Source of the DNA: Hyphomicrobium sp.
GTDB lineage: Bacteria > Pseudomonadota > Alphaproteobacteria > Rhizobiales > Hyphomicrobiaceae
Direction of reading: 5' to 3'
NCBI GenBank assembly: GCA_016716675.1
Contig: JADJVG010000005.1
Span: forward strand, 124,001-188,000
Length of the DNA stretch: 64,000 nucleotides
Position numbers and translations under genes: made by a program. Below are positions 53,929-62,958 of the stretch, piece after piece; position 1 is the first letter of the stretch; every line of letters begins with the position of its first letter. The notes under the pieces were generated by a model, which was not told the origin of the DNA, ran no database searches, and saw only the letters and a list, made by a program, of their open reading frames with translations.

Positions 53929-55411
53929 ATGTCTGCAGCGGATATGTCGGCTGACGGTGGGAAACAGAGCACCGGCTTTTTCAGCAAGTTCGGCCTGCGT
54001 CGCCAAGCCCAAAATGGTGCATCGGACGCTTCAGCATCTCCAAGCGCGGCACCGCAAACGGAAATTCTGAAGCCCGATGCCGAGCGCAAACGGGAACGCT
54101 TCATTCCTGTCACGCGATTTGCGCTCATGGATCGTCTGACGCTGCCCTCGGCATGGCCGACGGGCGAGGCGCAAGACGCCCGGCGTTTCTTCCGCTACCT
54201 CGATTATTGGCGGCAGCAGCAATACAATTCGCAACTGCTCGAACTCGAACAGATCTACGAGGCGTTTTCGCCCGACAGCGACCTGTTGATGACGCGCCAA
54301 TTCACAGACGAAGAGCGCGTGCGCCTCAAGCACCGCATCGTATCGAGCGTCGAAAGCCTGCTGCAGCGTGCCAACTACGAACGCATCAACCCAAAAGACG
54401 TTGACCTCATCCTGACCAAGGATAGCCACTATGGCCTTGATCTAATGGTCGATATGAAGGCGTTCGACGAAATCGTGATCTATTATCGCGGCGCTTCGAA
54501 CCGCAAGCATGAGCGGCGGAGCTTCCAAAAATTCATGCGCAAGGAAGAGTTCGACGTCCCCGTCTTCCAGCGGCTCTTTATTCTTTTCAAGCTGAAGCCG
54601 TTTAACGTGCGCGTTGAAGATTTCATGCGCGAAGAGGGCCTGACGCGCGAACAGGCCGAAAAGCGCGTGACCAAGAACCGGGCGAGCTTGCCGCCGGGTA
54701 TCAACGATCAGAACATCTATATGAAGCTGTTCAAGAACATTCCGCGCAACGACATCGAGATGGTGTTTCCCAATACTGAAGTGCGCTTCCGCTTGTTCGA
54801 CAAGCTCCGTCTTGGCGTGACCGCTGGCGGTGGCCTCGGCATGGGCGCCGTCGGCGCGGCCGGCAAGATCGCTCTCATCACGACCAACCCGATAGCGGCA
54901 GCCGGCGCTGTTGCCGGTCTGGGCGGCGTCGCCTTCCGCCAAGCCATGAGCTTCATGAACCAGAAGCAGCGCTACATGGTGGTGATGGCGCAGAACCTTT
55001 ATTTCCATACCATGGCGGATAATCGCGGCGTCATTCTCAAGATTGCGGCGCGCGGCGCTGAGGAAGACGTCAAGGAAGAGATGCTTCTGTACACCGTGCT
55101 TGCCAAAGAGAAAGCGACCCGTGCCGACCTTCCCCGCCATCGATCTGGCGATCGAGCAGTACCTGGCCCGCACGTTTGGCGTCAAAGTTGATTTTGACCT
55201 CGAAGATGCCCTCGACCGCCTCGTTCGCGATGGAATCGTGACCGAGGACGCCTCAGGACGCCTGACAACACTTGCACCGGAGGCCGCATCGCGGCACATC
55301 GATATGATGTGGGACTCGTTCCTCGACAAGCTGCCGGACCCGGTTAGCGCCGAGGGCTACGAGTACGATAGCGGCAGGGCTGCCGCCAAACCGGCAGCCA
55401 CCAAGGTCTGA
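53929..55411 (+). CDS. DUF3754 (TMEM143-like) membrane protein, frameshifted as read
   Basis: About 494 residues when joined. The soluble part includes RFIPVTRFALMDRL, a RYLDYWRQQQYNSQLLELEQ stretch and the DUF3754 core (YYRGASNRKHERRS, then FNVRVEDFMREEGLTREQAE). It is followed by a glycine-rich membrane stretch (GGGLGMGAVGAAGKIALI, then NPIAAAGAVAGLGGVAF). The break is at the C4 run 55132-55135: removing one C gives A-D-L-P-A-I-D-L-A-I-E-Q-Y-L and extends the protein to 55411. ATG 53929 has GGGAG upstream. Function unknown; mitochondrial TMEM143 is the best-known relative. Confidence 0.78.
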
Positions 55412-55424
55412 AAGCATCGCACGA

Positions 55425-56300
55425 ATGACATTACAGAAACTGGTCGCGGACTTCACCGATCGCGACTTGGCACACCATGCAGCCAGCACCTTGCAAGACT
55501 TTAGCGAACCAGCACCAGACGCCCTGACCGTGTTTGAGAATGGGCCGGGCAAATGGCGGCTCGAAGCCTTCTTCAATGACTGGATCGAAGGCCGCGACGT
55601 CGTCGCCGAGATTGCCCCAATCATGGGCCGGGCCCTGCCGCCGTTCGTCGTTGAGGACGTGCCCGATCTCAATTGGGTTGCCATCTCGCAAGCGGCCCTT
55701 CCGCCGGTCGCTGCTGGCCGCTTCGTGGTCCACGGCAGCCATGATCGTGGCCGCGTTGCACGCGGGCCAACGACGATTTTGATCGATGCAGGGGAAGCGT
55801 TCGGCACGGCGCACCACGCCACGACGCTCGGGTGCCTGCTGGCCATCGACCGGCTAACACGCTCGGAAGCCTTCGACACGGTTCTCGACCTCGGCTGCGG
55901 TTCGGGCGTGCTCGCCATTGCCATTGCCAAGGCCCTACCCGGCGCCGACATCATCGCGACCGACATGGACGTGCAATCGGTGAAGGTCGCGGCTGAGAAC
56001 ATGCGCGTCAACGGGGTTGCCAACCGCATCGCGACCGCCGTCGCGACAGGGGTTGCGCACCCGTGGCTGCGCCAATCGCCGCCCTTCGGACTGGTGGTCG
56101 CCAACATTCTCGCCGGGCCGTTGATACGCTTGGCGCCCGCTCTCGCCCGCACAGTCGCGCGCAGCGGCACCCTGCTCCTCTCGGGAATTCTCATTCCGCA
56201 GGCGCCGCAAGTCATTGCGGCGTACCGCGCCTCTGGTTTTCAACTTGAACGTCACGACCGGATCGTCGGCTGGTCGACATTGACCCTGCGCCGGCGCTAA
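55425..56300 (+). CDS. prmA: ribosomal protein L11 methyltransferase
   Basis: 291 residues. The C-terminal SAM-binding domain has VLDLGCGSGVLAIAIAKALP, the acidic ATDMD that contacts ribose, and LVVANILAGPLIRLAP (the N-P/N-I catalytic-type motif). GEAFGTAHHATTLGCLLAI precedes it. It methylates ribosomal protein L11. The gene follows the DUF3754 gene by 13 bases and the M24B peptidase begins 10 bases later. Confidence 0.9.
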   Translation: MTLQKLVADFTDRDLAHHAASTLQDFSEPAPDALTVFENGPGKWRLEAFFNDWIEGRDVVAEIAPIMGRALPPFVVEDVPDLNWVAISQAALPPVAAGRFVVHGSHDRGRVARGPTTILIDAGEAFGTAHHATTLGCLLAIDRLTRSEAFDTVLDLGCGSGVLAIAIAKALPGADIIATDMDVQSVKVAAENMRVNGVANRIATAVATGVAHPWLRQSPPFGLVVANILAGPLIRLAPALARTVARSGTLLLSGILIPQAPQVIAAYRASGFQLERHDRIVGWSTLTLRRR

Positions 56301-56310
56301 AACGCATCCC

Positions 56311-58125
56311 ATGTTTCAAACCTTCGAAGCCTCATCCGGTCCCGAACACGTCGCCGAGCGCCTCAAAGCACTGCGCGGCTGGCTGGCCAAATCCAAGATC
56401 GACGCCTTCCTGGTGCCGCGCGCCGACGAACACCAAGGCGAGTATGTGCCGCCCGCCGCCGAACGGTTGCGATGGCTGACCGGCTTCACGGGATCAGCCG
56501 GCATTGCCATCGCCACGCGCCGGCGTGCCGCGGTGTTCATTGATGGCCGCTACACTGTGCAGGCCCGCGCCGAAACCGACACGGACGCCTTCGAAGTCTC
56601 GCTGCTGCCGCGTCCCCGCATCGCCGAATGGCTCACCGATGCCCTCAGTAAAGGCAGCATCGTCGGCTTCGATCCCTGGCTGCACACCGTCAGCGAGATT
56701 GCACGCCTCACCGCAGCGCTGGCCCCGAAGGGCATCACGCTGAAGCCGCTGCCCAAAAATCCAATCGACATTCTATGGGGCGAAGCGCGGCCCGCGCCGC
56801 CCGCAGCCCCTGTCATCGTGCAGCCCCTCGCACTCGCCGGACGCAGCGCCGCCGACAAGATCGCTGATGTCCAGCGGCGGTTGAAAGAGGATGGCCATCA
56901 CGCCGCCGTGCTGACGCTGCCGGACTCGATCTGCTGGCTGCTCAATATTCGCGGCAGCGATGTTGCGCATAATCCTGTCGTGCTGGCATTCGCGATTGTG
57001 CCGGCCTCCGGCAAAGCCGAGCTTTTCATTGACCCGGCCAAGATCGACGCGGACGCGCGGGCGGATCTCGCCGCTGTTGCAAAGATCAGCACGCCCGATC
57101 AACTGAAAGAACGTCTGGTCGCGCTGCGAGATGCCGGCCGTACCGTGCGGCTTGATTTCGATACGGCGGCGCATTGGTTCGAGCGGACCCTCGGCGCCAA
57201 GACGATTGTGCGCGGGCAAGACCCGTGCATTCTGCCGAAGGCGATCAAATCGGCGGCCGAAATCGACGGGTCGCGCAATGCTCACGAGCGCGACGGCGCG
57301 GCAGTCGTGCGATTTCTGGCGTGGCTCGATGAAGCCGCCAAAGCCGGCGACCTCGACGAAATTTCCGCGGTCAAGCAACTCGAAGCGTTCCGCGATTCAA
57401 CCGGCAAGCTCAGGGAGATCAGCTTCGCCACGATCTCGGGCTCCGGTCCACATGGCGCCATCGTCCATTACCGGGTCACGCAAGCGACCAACAGAACGCT
57501 GAAGGACGGCGAACTCTTTCTCATCGACAGTGGCGCGCAATATCAGGACGGCACGACAGACATCACGCGCACGGTCGCCATCGGCGCACCGAACTTTGAA
57601 ATGCGTCACCGCTATACGGCCGTTCTGAAGGGCCACATCGCCATTGCAACGGCGCGTTTTCCGAAGGGCACACGCGGCATTGATCTCGACCCGTTTGCGC
57701 GGCGCGCTCTCTGGGATGCCGGCTGTGACTTCGATCACGGCACCGGCCACGGCATCGGCAGCTTCTTATCTGTTCACGAGGGCCCGCAGTCGATTTCGCG
57801 CGCCGGCATGGCGGTGCTCCAGCCGGGCATGCTGTTGTCGAACGAGCCTGGATATTACAAGGAAGGCGCTTACGGCATACGCATCGAGAACGTCGTGCTG
57901 GTCACCGAACCCGCCAGCATATCCGGCGGCGATCGCGATATGATGGCGTTTGAAACGCTGACGCTGGCGCCGATGGACCGCCGCTTGATCGACCCGCGCA
58001 TGTTGACCGCGGCGGAATTGCAATGGCTGAACGCCTACCATGCTCGCGTCTACGACACGCTCGCGCCGCGTGTCGATACGTTATCGGCCATATGGCTGCA
58101 ACACGCGACGGCACCGATCGACTAG
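56311..58125 (+). CDS. M24B aminopeptidase P (Xaa-Pro aminopeptidase)
   Basis: 604 residues, the long three-domain type. Two creatinase-like N-terminal domains (RLKALRGWLAKSKIDAFLVPR; then DKIADVQRRLKEDGHHAAVL) precede the catalytic pita-bread fold with metal ligands in FLIDSGAQYQDGTTDITRT, GTGHGIGSFLSVHEGP and SNEPGYYKEGAYGIRIENV. It removes N-terminal residues before proline in the cytoplasm. It probably forms an operon with prmA. Confidence 0.93.
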   Translation: MFQTFEASSGPEHVAERLKALRGWLAKSKIDAFLVPRADEHQGEYVPPAAERLRWLTGFTGSAGIAIATRRRAAVFIDGRYTVQARAETDTDAFEVSLLPRPRIAEWLTDALSKGSIVGFDPWLHTVSEIARLTAALAPKGITLKPLPKNPIDILWGEARPAPPAAPVIVQPLALAGRSAADKIADVQRRLKEDGHHAAVLTLPDSICWLLNIRGSDVAHNPVVLAFAIVPASGKAELFIDPAKIDADARADLAAVAKISTPDQLKERLVALRDAGRTVRLDFDTAAHWFERTLGAKTIVRGQDPCILPKAIKSAAEIDGSRNAHERDGAAVVRFLAWLDEAAKAGDLDEISAVKQLEAFRDSTGKLREISFATISGSGPHGAIVHYRVTQATNRTLKDGELFLIDSGAQYQDGTTDITRTVAIGAPNFEMRHRYTAVLKGHIAIATARFPKGTRGIDLDPFARRALWDAGCDFDHGTGHGIGSFLSVHEGPQSISRAGMAVLQPGMLLSNEPGYYKEGAYGIRIENVVLVTEPASISGGDRDMMAFETLTLAPMDRRLIDPRMLTAAELQWLNAYHARVYDTLAPRVDTLSAIWLQHATAPID

Positions 58126-58173
58126 AGCCTGCGTGTTCCGTTGGAAACAGCGCGTGCCACATCCGTGATGCAA

Positions 58174-58207
58174 TTTGTCTCCATAGACATCCGTTCATGG
58201 AGACAAA
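58174..58207 (+). promoter_or_regulatory. hairpin sequestering the ribosome-binding site of the small gene at 58210
   Basis: TTTGTCTCCAT (58174-58184) and ATGGAGACAAA (58197-58207) are perfect 11-base complements with a 12-base loop. The right arm contains the GGAGA ribosome-binding site of the ATG at 58210, so the folded mRNA would hide it. This is the geometry of a translational switch or RNA thermometer; the function is inferred. Confidence 0.6.
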
Positions 58208-58209
58208 CA

Positions 58210-58395
58210 ATGGACCCGATTTCTGACTTTAGCGCTGCGCCACACCTGCCCCTCTCGCTGCGCGATCGGGCAAGCACGTCGGTGCGGCCGGAATTGGTAC
58301 TGACGTCGCTCAACGCGTCGACACACCAGAGAGGCGCAGTTGCTATTCTGGAGCGCAACGGCGAGATCTATATCGAGTTCGCAACCGCCGCCTGA
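58210..58395 (+). CDS. small hypothetical protein
   Basis: 61 residues: M-D-P-I-S-D-F-S, then LSLRDRASTSVRPELVLTSL, and an end that looks like a small beta hairpin (RGAVAILERNGEIYIEFATA). No family recognised. ATG 58210 with GGAGA seven bases upstream is the likely start rather than the in-frame codon at 58141. The ribosome-binding site lies inside an 11-bp hairpin. The stop is 28 bases from the opposing ligA stop. Confidence 0.55.
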   Translation: MDPISDFSAAPHLPLSLRDRASTSVRPELVLTSLNASTHQRGAVAILERNGEIYIEFATAA

Positions 58396-58423
58396 TACCG
58401 CGCCCGAAACGACGGATTGCGCG

Positions 58424-60547
58424 TCAGGCTTGGCCGATCATGGCAAGCCATTCGTCTTCCGTGAGCACCGTCACACCAAGGGCTTGCGCCTTGTTCAACT
58501 TCGACCCGGCATCGCTGCCGGCGATCACGTAATCGGTTTTAGCTGAAACCGAACCGGCGACCTTGGCACCCAACCGCTCGGCCTGCGCCTTGGCTTCGTT
58601 GCGGGTTACGCGCATCAGCGTGCCCGTGAACACGACTGTCTTGCCGGTGACGGGGGATTCAACCGCGTCGGCCCGCACAAATGGCGTGACCTCAACCTCT
58701 TTCAGCAAGGCATCGAGAATTTCAACATTGTGCGGCTCGCCGAAGAAATCGATCAACGCGTCGACAACGGTTTCCCCAATGCCTTCGATGTTATCGATGT
58801 CGCGATACGCGTCGCTGTCGCGTCCACCTGCAACGGCGGCGCTGGCCGCTGCCCGCAAGGCCGCGAGCGAACCGTAGGCCTTGGCGAGGTCTTTGGCGGT
58901 CGTCTCGCCGATGTGGCGAATGCCCAGGCCAAACAGGAATCGCTCCAGCGGAATTTTGCGGCGGGCATCTATAGCCGCGAACAACTTCTCGACCGACTTC
59001 TGGCCAAATCCTTTCAGGTCTGACAGCGGTTCGGTGCTGCGCGCGTCGCGGTCTGCAAGGGTGTAGATATCTGCTGGCGTTTTGATGCGGTTGGTGTCGA
59101 AGAAAAACTCGATCTTTTCGGCGCCCAGCCCGTCGATATCGACGGCATTGCGCGACACGAAATGTTTCAAGCGCTCCTTAGCCTGCGCCGGGCAGATGAG
59201 CCCGGCGGTGCACCGGCGCACAACATCACCTTCGCCGGTGTCCTCGTCGCTATCGCGAACCGCATGACTGCCGCACACCGGACATTCATGGGGGAATTGG
59301 AACGCGTCGCGCTTGGCATGCTCGTCATCTTCGACAACCCGCACGATTTGCGGAATCACATCACCGGCGCGCTGCACCACGACGGTATCGCCGACGCGAA
59401 TATCCTTGCGCTTGATTTCATCCTCGTTGTGCAGCGTCGCGTTCGACACGACAACGCCGCCGACGGTGACCGGCTCTAGTTTCGCAACCGGCGTCAGCGC
59501 GCCCGTGCGGCCCACTTGGATATCGATAGCCCGCAGGATCGTGGTCGCCTGTTCGGCAGCGAATTTGTGCGCAATGGCCCAGCGCGGCGAGCGCGAAACG
59601 AAACCCAGGCGCTGCTGATAGTCCAGGCGATTGACCTTGTAGACGACGCCATCGATATCGTACCCGAGCGTGGCACGGCGCGCGTCAATCGCGCGGTAAT
59701 AGGTGAGAAGCGCACCCGGCGTGGTGCAGATCGTCATGTCCGGATTGACCGGTAAACCCCAATCGGCAAACGCCGCCACGACATCGGCCTGCGTTTCACC
59801 CGGCAGATTCGACGCAGCGCCCCAAGCGTAGGCAAAGAAACGCAACGGCCGCTTGGCTGTGATCGCGGGATCGAGCTGACGCAACGACCCCGCCGCCGCA
59901 TTACGCGGATTGGCGAAAGCCTTTTCGCCGGCGCTTTCCTGCGCCGCGTTAAGCGCCGCGAAATCCTTGTGCCCAAGATAGATCTCGCCGCGAACATCTA
60001 TGATTTCCGGAACCCCGCCGCCCTTCAGGCGATGCGGAATTTCCGCAATCGTCTTGACGTTCGCCGTAACATTTTCGCCTTCCGCGCCGTCGCCGCGCGT
60101 CGCCGCCTGGGTCAGCACACCGCCTTCAAATCGTAGCGAGATCGACAGGCCGTCGATCTTCGGCTCGGCCGTGATTTCAAGCTCGTCGGTCTGCGACAAC
60201 ATCAAAAAGCGGCGCACCCGTTCCGCAAATTCAACGACATCCTCGTCGGCAAATGCGTTCGACAGCGACAGCATCGCTACATCGTGGCGGATCTTGCCGA
60301 ACGCCGCTATCGGCGCCGCGCCGACCCGCTGCGTCGGGCTTGCGCTCGTGGCAAACTCGGGATGCGCGCGTTCAAGCTCGATCAGACGCTTGCGAAGCGC
60401 GTCATAGGCCGCATCCGATATTTCAGGTGCATCTTGCTGATAATAAAGCGTGTCGTGATGGGCGATCTCGGCCACGAGCCGAGTCCACTCGCGCAACTCT
60501 GCGTCAGCCGCGGCCGGTTTGCTCTTCGGTGTCTTTGACTTTGCCAT
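58424..60547 (-). CDS. ligA: NAD-dependent DNA ligase
   Basis: 707 residues. Order: Ia domain (YYQQDAPEISDAAYDAL), adenylation with KxDG at EPKIDGLSISLRF (Lys130), OB-fold, four-Cys zinc finger (CPVCGSH then CTAGLICPAQ), HhH domain (LGIRHIGETTAKDLAKAYG) and C-terminal BRCT (TGKTVVFTGTLMRVTRNEA). It joins Okazaki fragments using NAD. It lies 85 bases downstream of bamD on the same strand; recN, which commonly sits between them in related genomes, is absent. Confidence 0.97.
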   Translation of the reverse strand: MAKSKTPKSKPAAADAELREWTRLVAEIAHHDTLYYQQDAPEISDAAYDALRKRLIELERAHPEFATSASPTQRVGAAPIAAFGKIRHDVAMLSLSNAFADEDVVEFAERVRRFLMLSQTDELEITAEPKIDGLSISLRFEGGVLTQAATRGDGAEGENVTANVKTIAEIPHRLKGGGVPEIIDVRGEIYLGHKDFAALNAAQESAGEKAFANPRNAAAGSLRQLDPAITAKRPLRFFAYAWGAASNLPGETQADVVAAFADWGLPVNPDMTICTTPGALLTYYRAIDARRATLGYDIDGVVYKVNRLDYQQRLGFVSRSPRWAIAHKFAAEQATTILRAIDIQVGRTGALTPVAKLEPVTVGGVVVSNATLHNEDEIKRKDIRVGDTVVVQRAGDVIPQIVRVVEDDEHAKRDAFQFPHECPVCGSHAVRDSDEDTGEGDVVRRCTAGLICPAQAKERLKHFVSRNAVDIDGLGAEKIEFFFDTNRIKTPADIYTLADRDARSTEPLSDLKGFGQKSVEKLFAAIDARRKIPLERFLFGLGIRHIGETTAKDLAKAYGSLAALRAAASAAVAGGRDSDAYRDIDNIEGIGETVVDALIDFFGEPHNVEILDALLKEVEVTPFVRADAVESPVTGKTVVFTGTLMRVTRNEAKAQAERLGAKVAGSVSAKTDYVIAGSDAGSKLNKAQALGVTVLTEDEWLAMIGQA

Positions 60548-60632
60548 AATGGCCGTAAAGCCGGTTTTCGCAGGCTACGCAAGATGGCTTGTGCGGCTGC
60601 ACGGCTGCGCCGCGCCGTCACCAGCCACGACG

Positions 60633-61502
60633 TCAGCCGCTGCCGAGGCCGAACTTCGGAACGACTTTCCAGGCTTTCGACAGCCACGAGCCACCGTCCT
60701 CGCGCGGCGCAAGACCGCCGGACTGCAGCAGCGCGTAGCTATCCTTGTACCATTTGCTGTCAGGATAGTTGTGGCCAAGGATGGCAGCAGCGTTCTGCGC
60801 CTCGTTGGTGATGCCGAGCGCCATATAGCATTCGGTCAAACGCGCCAGCGCTTCTTCAACGTGCGCCGTTGTCTGGTAATCGCTGACAACTGACTTGAAG
60901 CGATTGATGGCGGCGACGTAGTTGCGGCGCTTCAAATAATAGCGGCCGACTTCCATTTCGGACGCCGCCAGATTGTCTTCGGCAATGCGAATGCGGTTGT
61001 CGGCATTGACCGCATACTCGCTATCGGGATAGCGCGACTTCAAGATCTTGAGCTGTTCGAGCGCTTTGCGCGTCGGCGTCTGGTCGCGGTTCGGCCCTTT
61101 CATTTCATCGAAATAGGACGACGCGATGATGTGATGCGCGAGCGGTGCTTCCTTGGTGCCAGGATGCAGCGCCACATAACGCTCTGCTGTTGCCACGGCT
61201 TCCGGCGTCTTGCCGGCGCGGTAATACGCGTAGGCCGCCATCACGATGGCGCGGCGCGCTTCCGGCGAATAAGGATGCTCGCGATCGAGTGCTTCAAATT
61301 TGGTTGCCGCATCTTCAAACTTCCCGCGCGCCATGTAGGCGTCGCCATCGGCAAACATCTTCGAGGGCGGATCGGGATTGAGAGCCTGGGTTGCGTCGAT
61401 CGACGACGATGCGCACGCCGCCAACGAAACTGCGAGCAGCAAAGGCGCAAGCCTGACCGTGAAGGCCCGGACGTATGCAAACTTTTGCGGCGACACAATC
61501 AT
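60633..61502 (-). CDS. bamD: outer membrane protein assembly factor BamD
   Basis: 289 residues with a lipoprotein signal (LLLAVSLAACASS, lipobox SLAAC) and TPR repeats (DAYMARGKFEDAATKFEALD, AYAYYRAGKTPEAVATAERYVALHP, YYLKRRNYVAAINRFKSVV). It is the essential lipoprotein of the BAM complex that folds outer-membrane proteins. It follows lpxC and precedes ligA, the usual cell-envelope order. Confidence 0.95.
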   Translation of the reverse strand: MIVSPQKFAYVRAFTVRLAPLLLAVSLAACASSSIDATQALNPDPPSKMFADGDAYMARGKFEDAATKFEALDREHPYSPEARRAIVMAAYAYYRAGKTPEAVATAERYVALHPGTKEAPLAHHIIASSYFDEMKGPNRDQTPTRKALEQLKILKSRYPDSEYAVNADNRIRIAEDNLAASEMEVGRYYLKRRNYVAAINRFKSVVSDYQTTAHVEEALARLTECYMALGITNEAQNAAAILGHNYPDSKWYKDSYALLQSGGLAPREDGGSWLSKAWKVVPKFGLGSG

Positions 61503-61743
61503 TTCAAAGCCTAGAAGTTGCGAGGACAGTCCAGCTTAAACTGCGGCCAGCTTGGATAGGGGAAAAGACTTAGCACCGGAGCGCGGACCTTGAAAGCCTC
61601 CATCCGCCTTTAAGGCTTTGGAATCAGTGACTATCCACACCGATCCTGACGTCGAATTGTGGCGCCAAAAAAGCCGGGACGATGCGTCATCCGGCAATAC
61701 CATCGGGTGTGTGCCGACCTGCGGCACGCACCCCAAACGCATT

Positions 61744-62687
61744 TCACTCGGCCACAGCGGCCAAACCGCTCGACGCATGCGCAACGGAAGCCCGTGCGGG
61801 ACGGGTACGGGGCGCGTGAACCATCGACCAGTTCGTTGCGTCCGCGAACAGTTCCTGCAGAACCATGGCGTTCAGGCGGTGGCCACCCTTGTAGGAGCGA
61901 TACGCACCCAACAGCGGCGCGCCGGCAAGCGACAGATCGCCAACGGCGTCCAACATTTTGTGGCGCACGAACTCCTGCGGGTAACGCAGGCCTTCGCGGT
62001 TCATGATCTTGTCTTCGCCAATGGCGACGGTGTTGGTGAGGTCGGCGCCGAGGGCCAAACCGGCTTTCCAGAGCTTTTCAACATCACTCATGAAACCGAA
62101 TGTGCGGGCGCGGGACAATCCAGACGGAAAACGCCTGGGCTCATTTCGTAGTTGAGACGCTGGCGGCCAATCAGAGGGGTTGGGAAGTCGATTTCGACGT
62201 CGAGGCTGAAGCCCGTATGGGGAACCAATTCACCCCAGCAGCCGTTTTCTTCAACACGTACCGGCTTCAAGACCTTGATATATTTGCGCGGTTCCGAGAG
62301 TTCGCGAATGCCGACCCTATCGATCGCTTCGACGAAAACGGCCGAAGAGCCGTCCATGATCGGAACTTCTTTGCTGTCGATCTCGATGTAGAGATTGTCG
62401 ATCGAGAGGCCGCGGAGGGCTGCGAGCAGATGCTCAACCGTGCCAACCGTAATGCCCGTCTCGTCGCCGATAACCGTGCACAGCGTCAAGTTTTTGACGT
62501 GAGCCACATTTGCGGGAATTTCCGCTACGACGCGACCTCGTTTGGTCACAAGGAAGCGGAGCCCGGTGTTCGCTTCTGCTGGATGCAGTGTCAGCGATAC
62601 CGGGGCTCCACTGTGCACCCCCGTGCCTGTTAAACGAACTTCGCGAGCAAGCGTTGTTTGCCGCGCACCGATGAATCGATTCGACAT
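61744..62687 (-). CDS. lpxC: UDP-3-O-acyl-N-acetylglucosamine deacetylase LpxC, frameshifted as read
   Basis: About 314 residues when joined. The N-terminal part has RQTTLAREVRLTGTGVHSGA, TVEHLLAALRG (zinc His) and EVPIMDGSSAVFVEAI. The C-terminal part reads LSRARTFGFMSDVEKLWKAG and HKMLDAVGDLSLAGAPLLG (zinc His and Asp, catalytic His region). The frame breaks at 62117-62118: one more T in the minus-strand TT run gives R-L-D-L-S-R-A-R-T-F. LpxC makes the first committed step of lipid A and is essential in almost all Gram-negatives, so a sequencing error is the likely cause. Confidence 0.93.
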
Positions 62688-62958
62688 TATGCGCCGTCCC
62701 TCATGCCATTGGTTGACCGCTGCTCCCCAGCATTAATGCGGTCGACCACCCCCGAAACGTCTAGGCTGCTCTCTTAGTGGGCTTGTGGCTTGCGGGCTTA
62801 TTTCCCGTCTTGAACCACCGCTCCGGAGCGAACCTTTCCAGTTCGTAAATGCACGCTAACTGCTTCGCTTAGGATCGACAAATCACGGTTTCTTACACTG
62901 TGTTACTTTGCCTAACCGTCGGCCCGGTCGATGATTTTTTAAATCCCGGTACGGATAT

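Noticed and set aside
61680..61740. GC-rich stem (TGCCG...CGGCA) after lpxC as a terminator
   Set aside because: The stem is short and no T tract follows on the minus strand.
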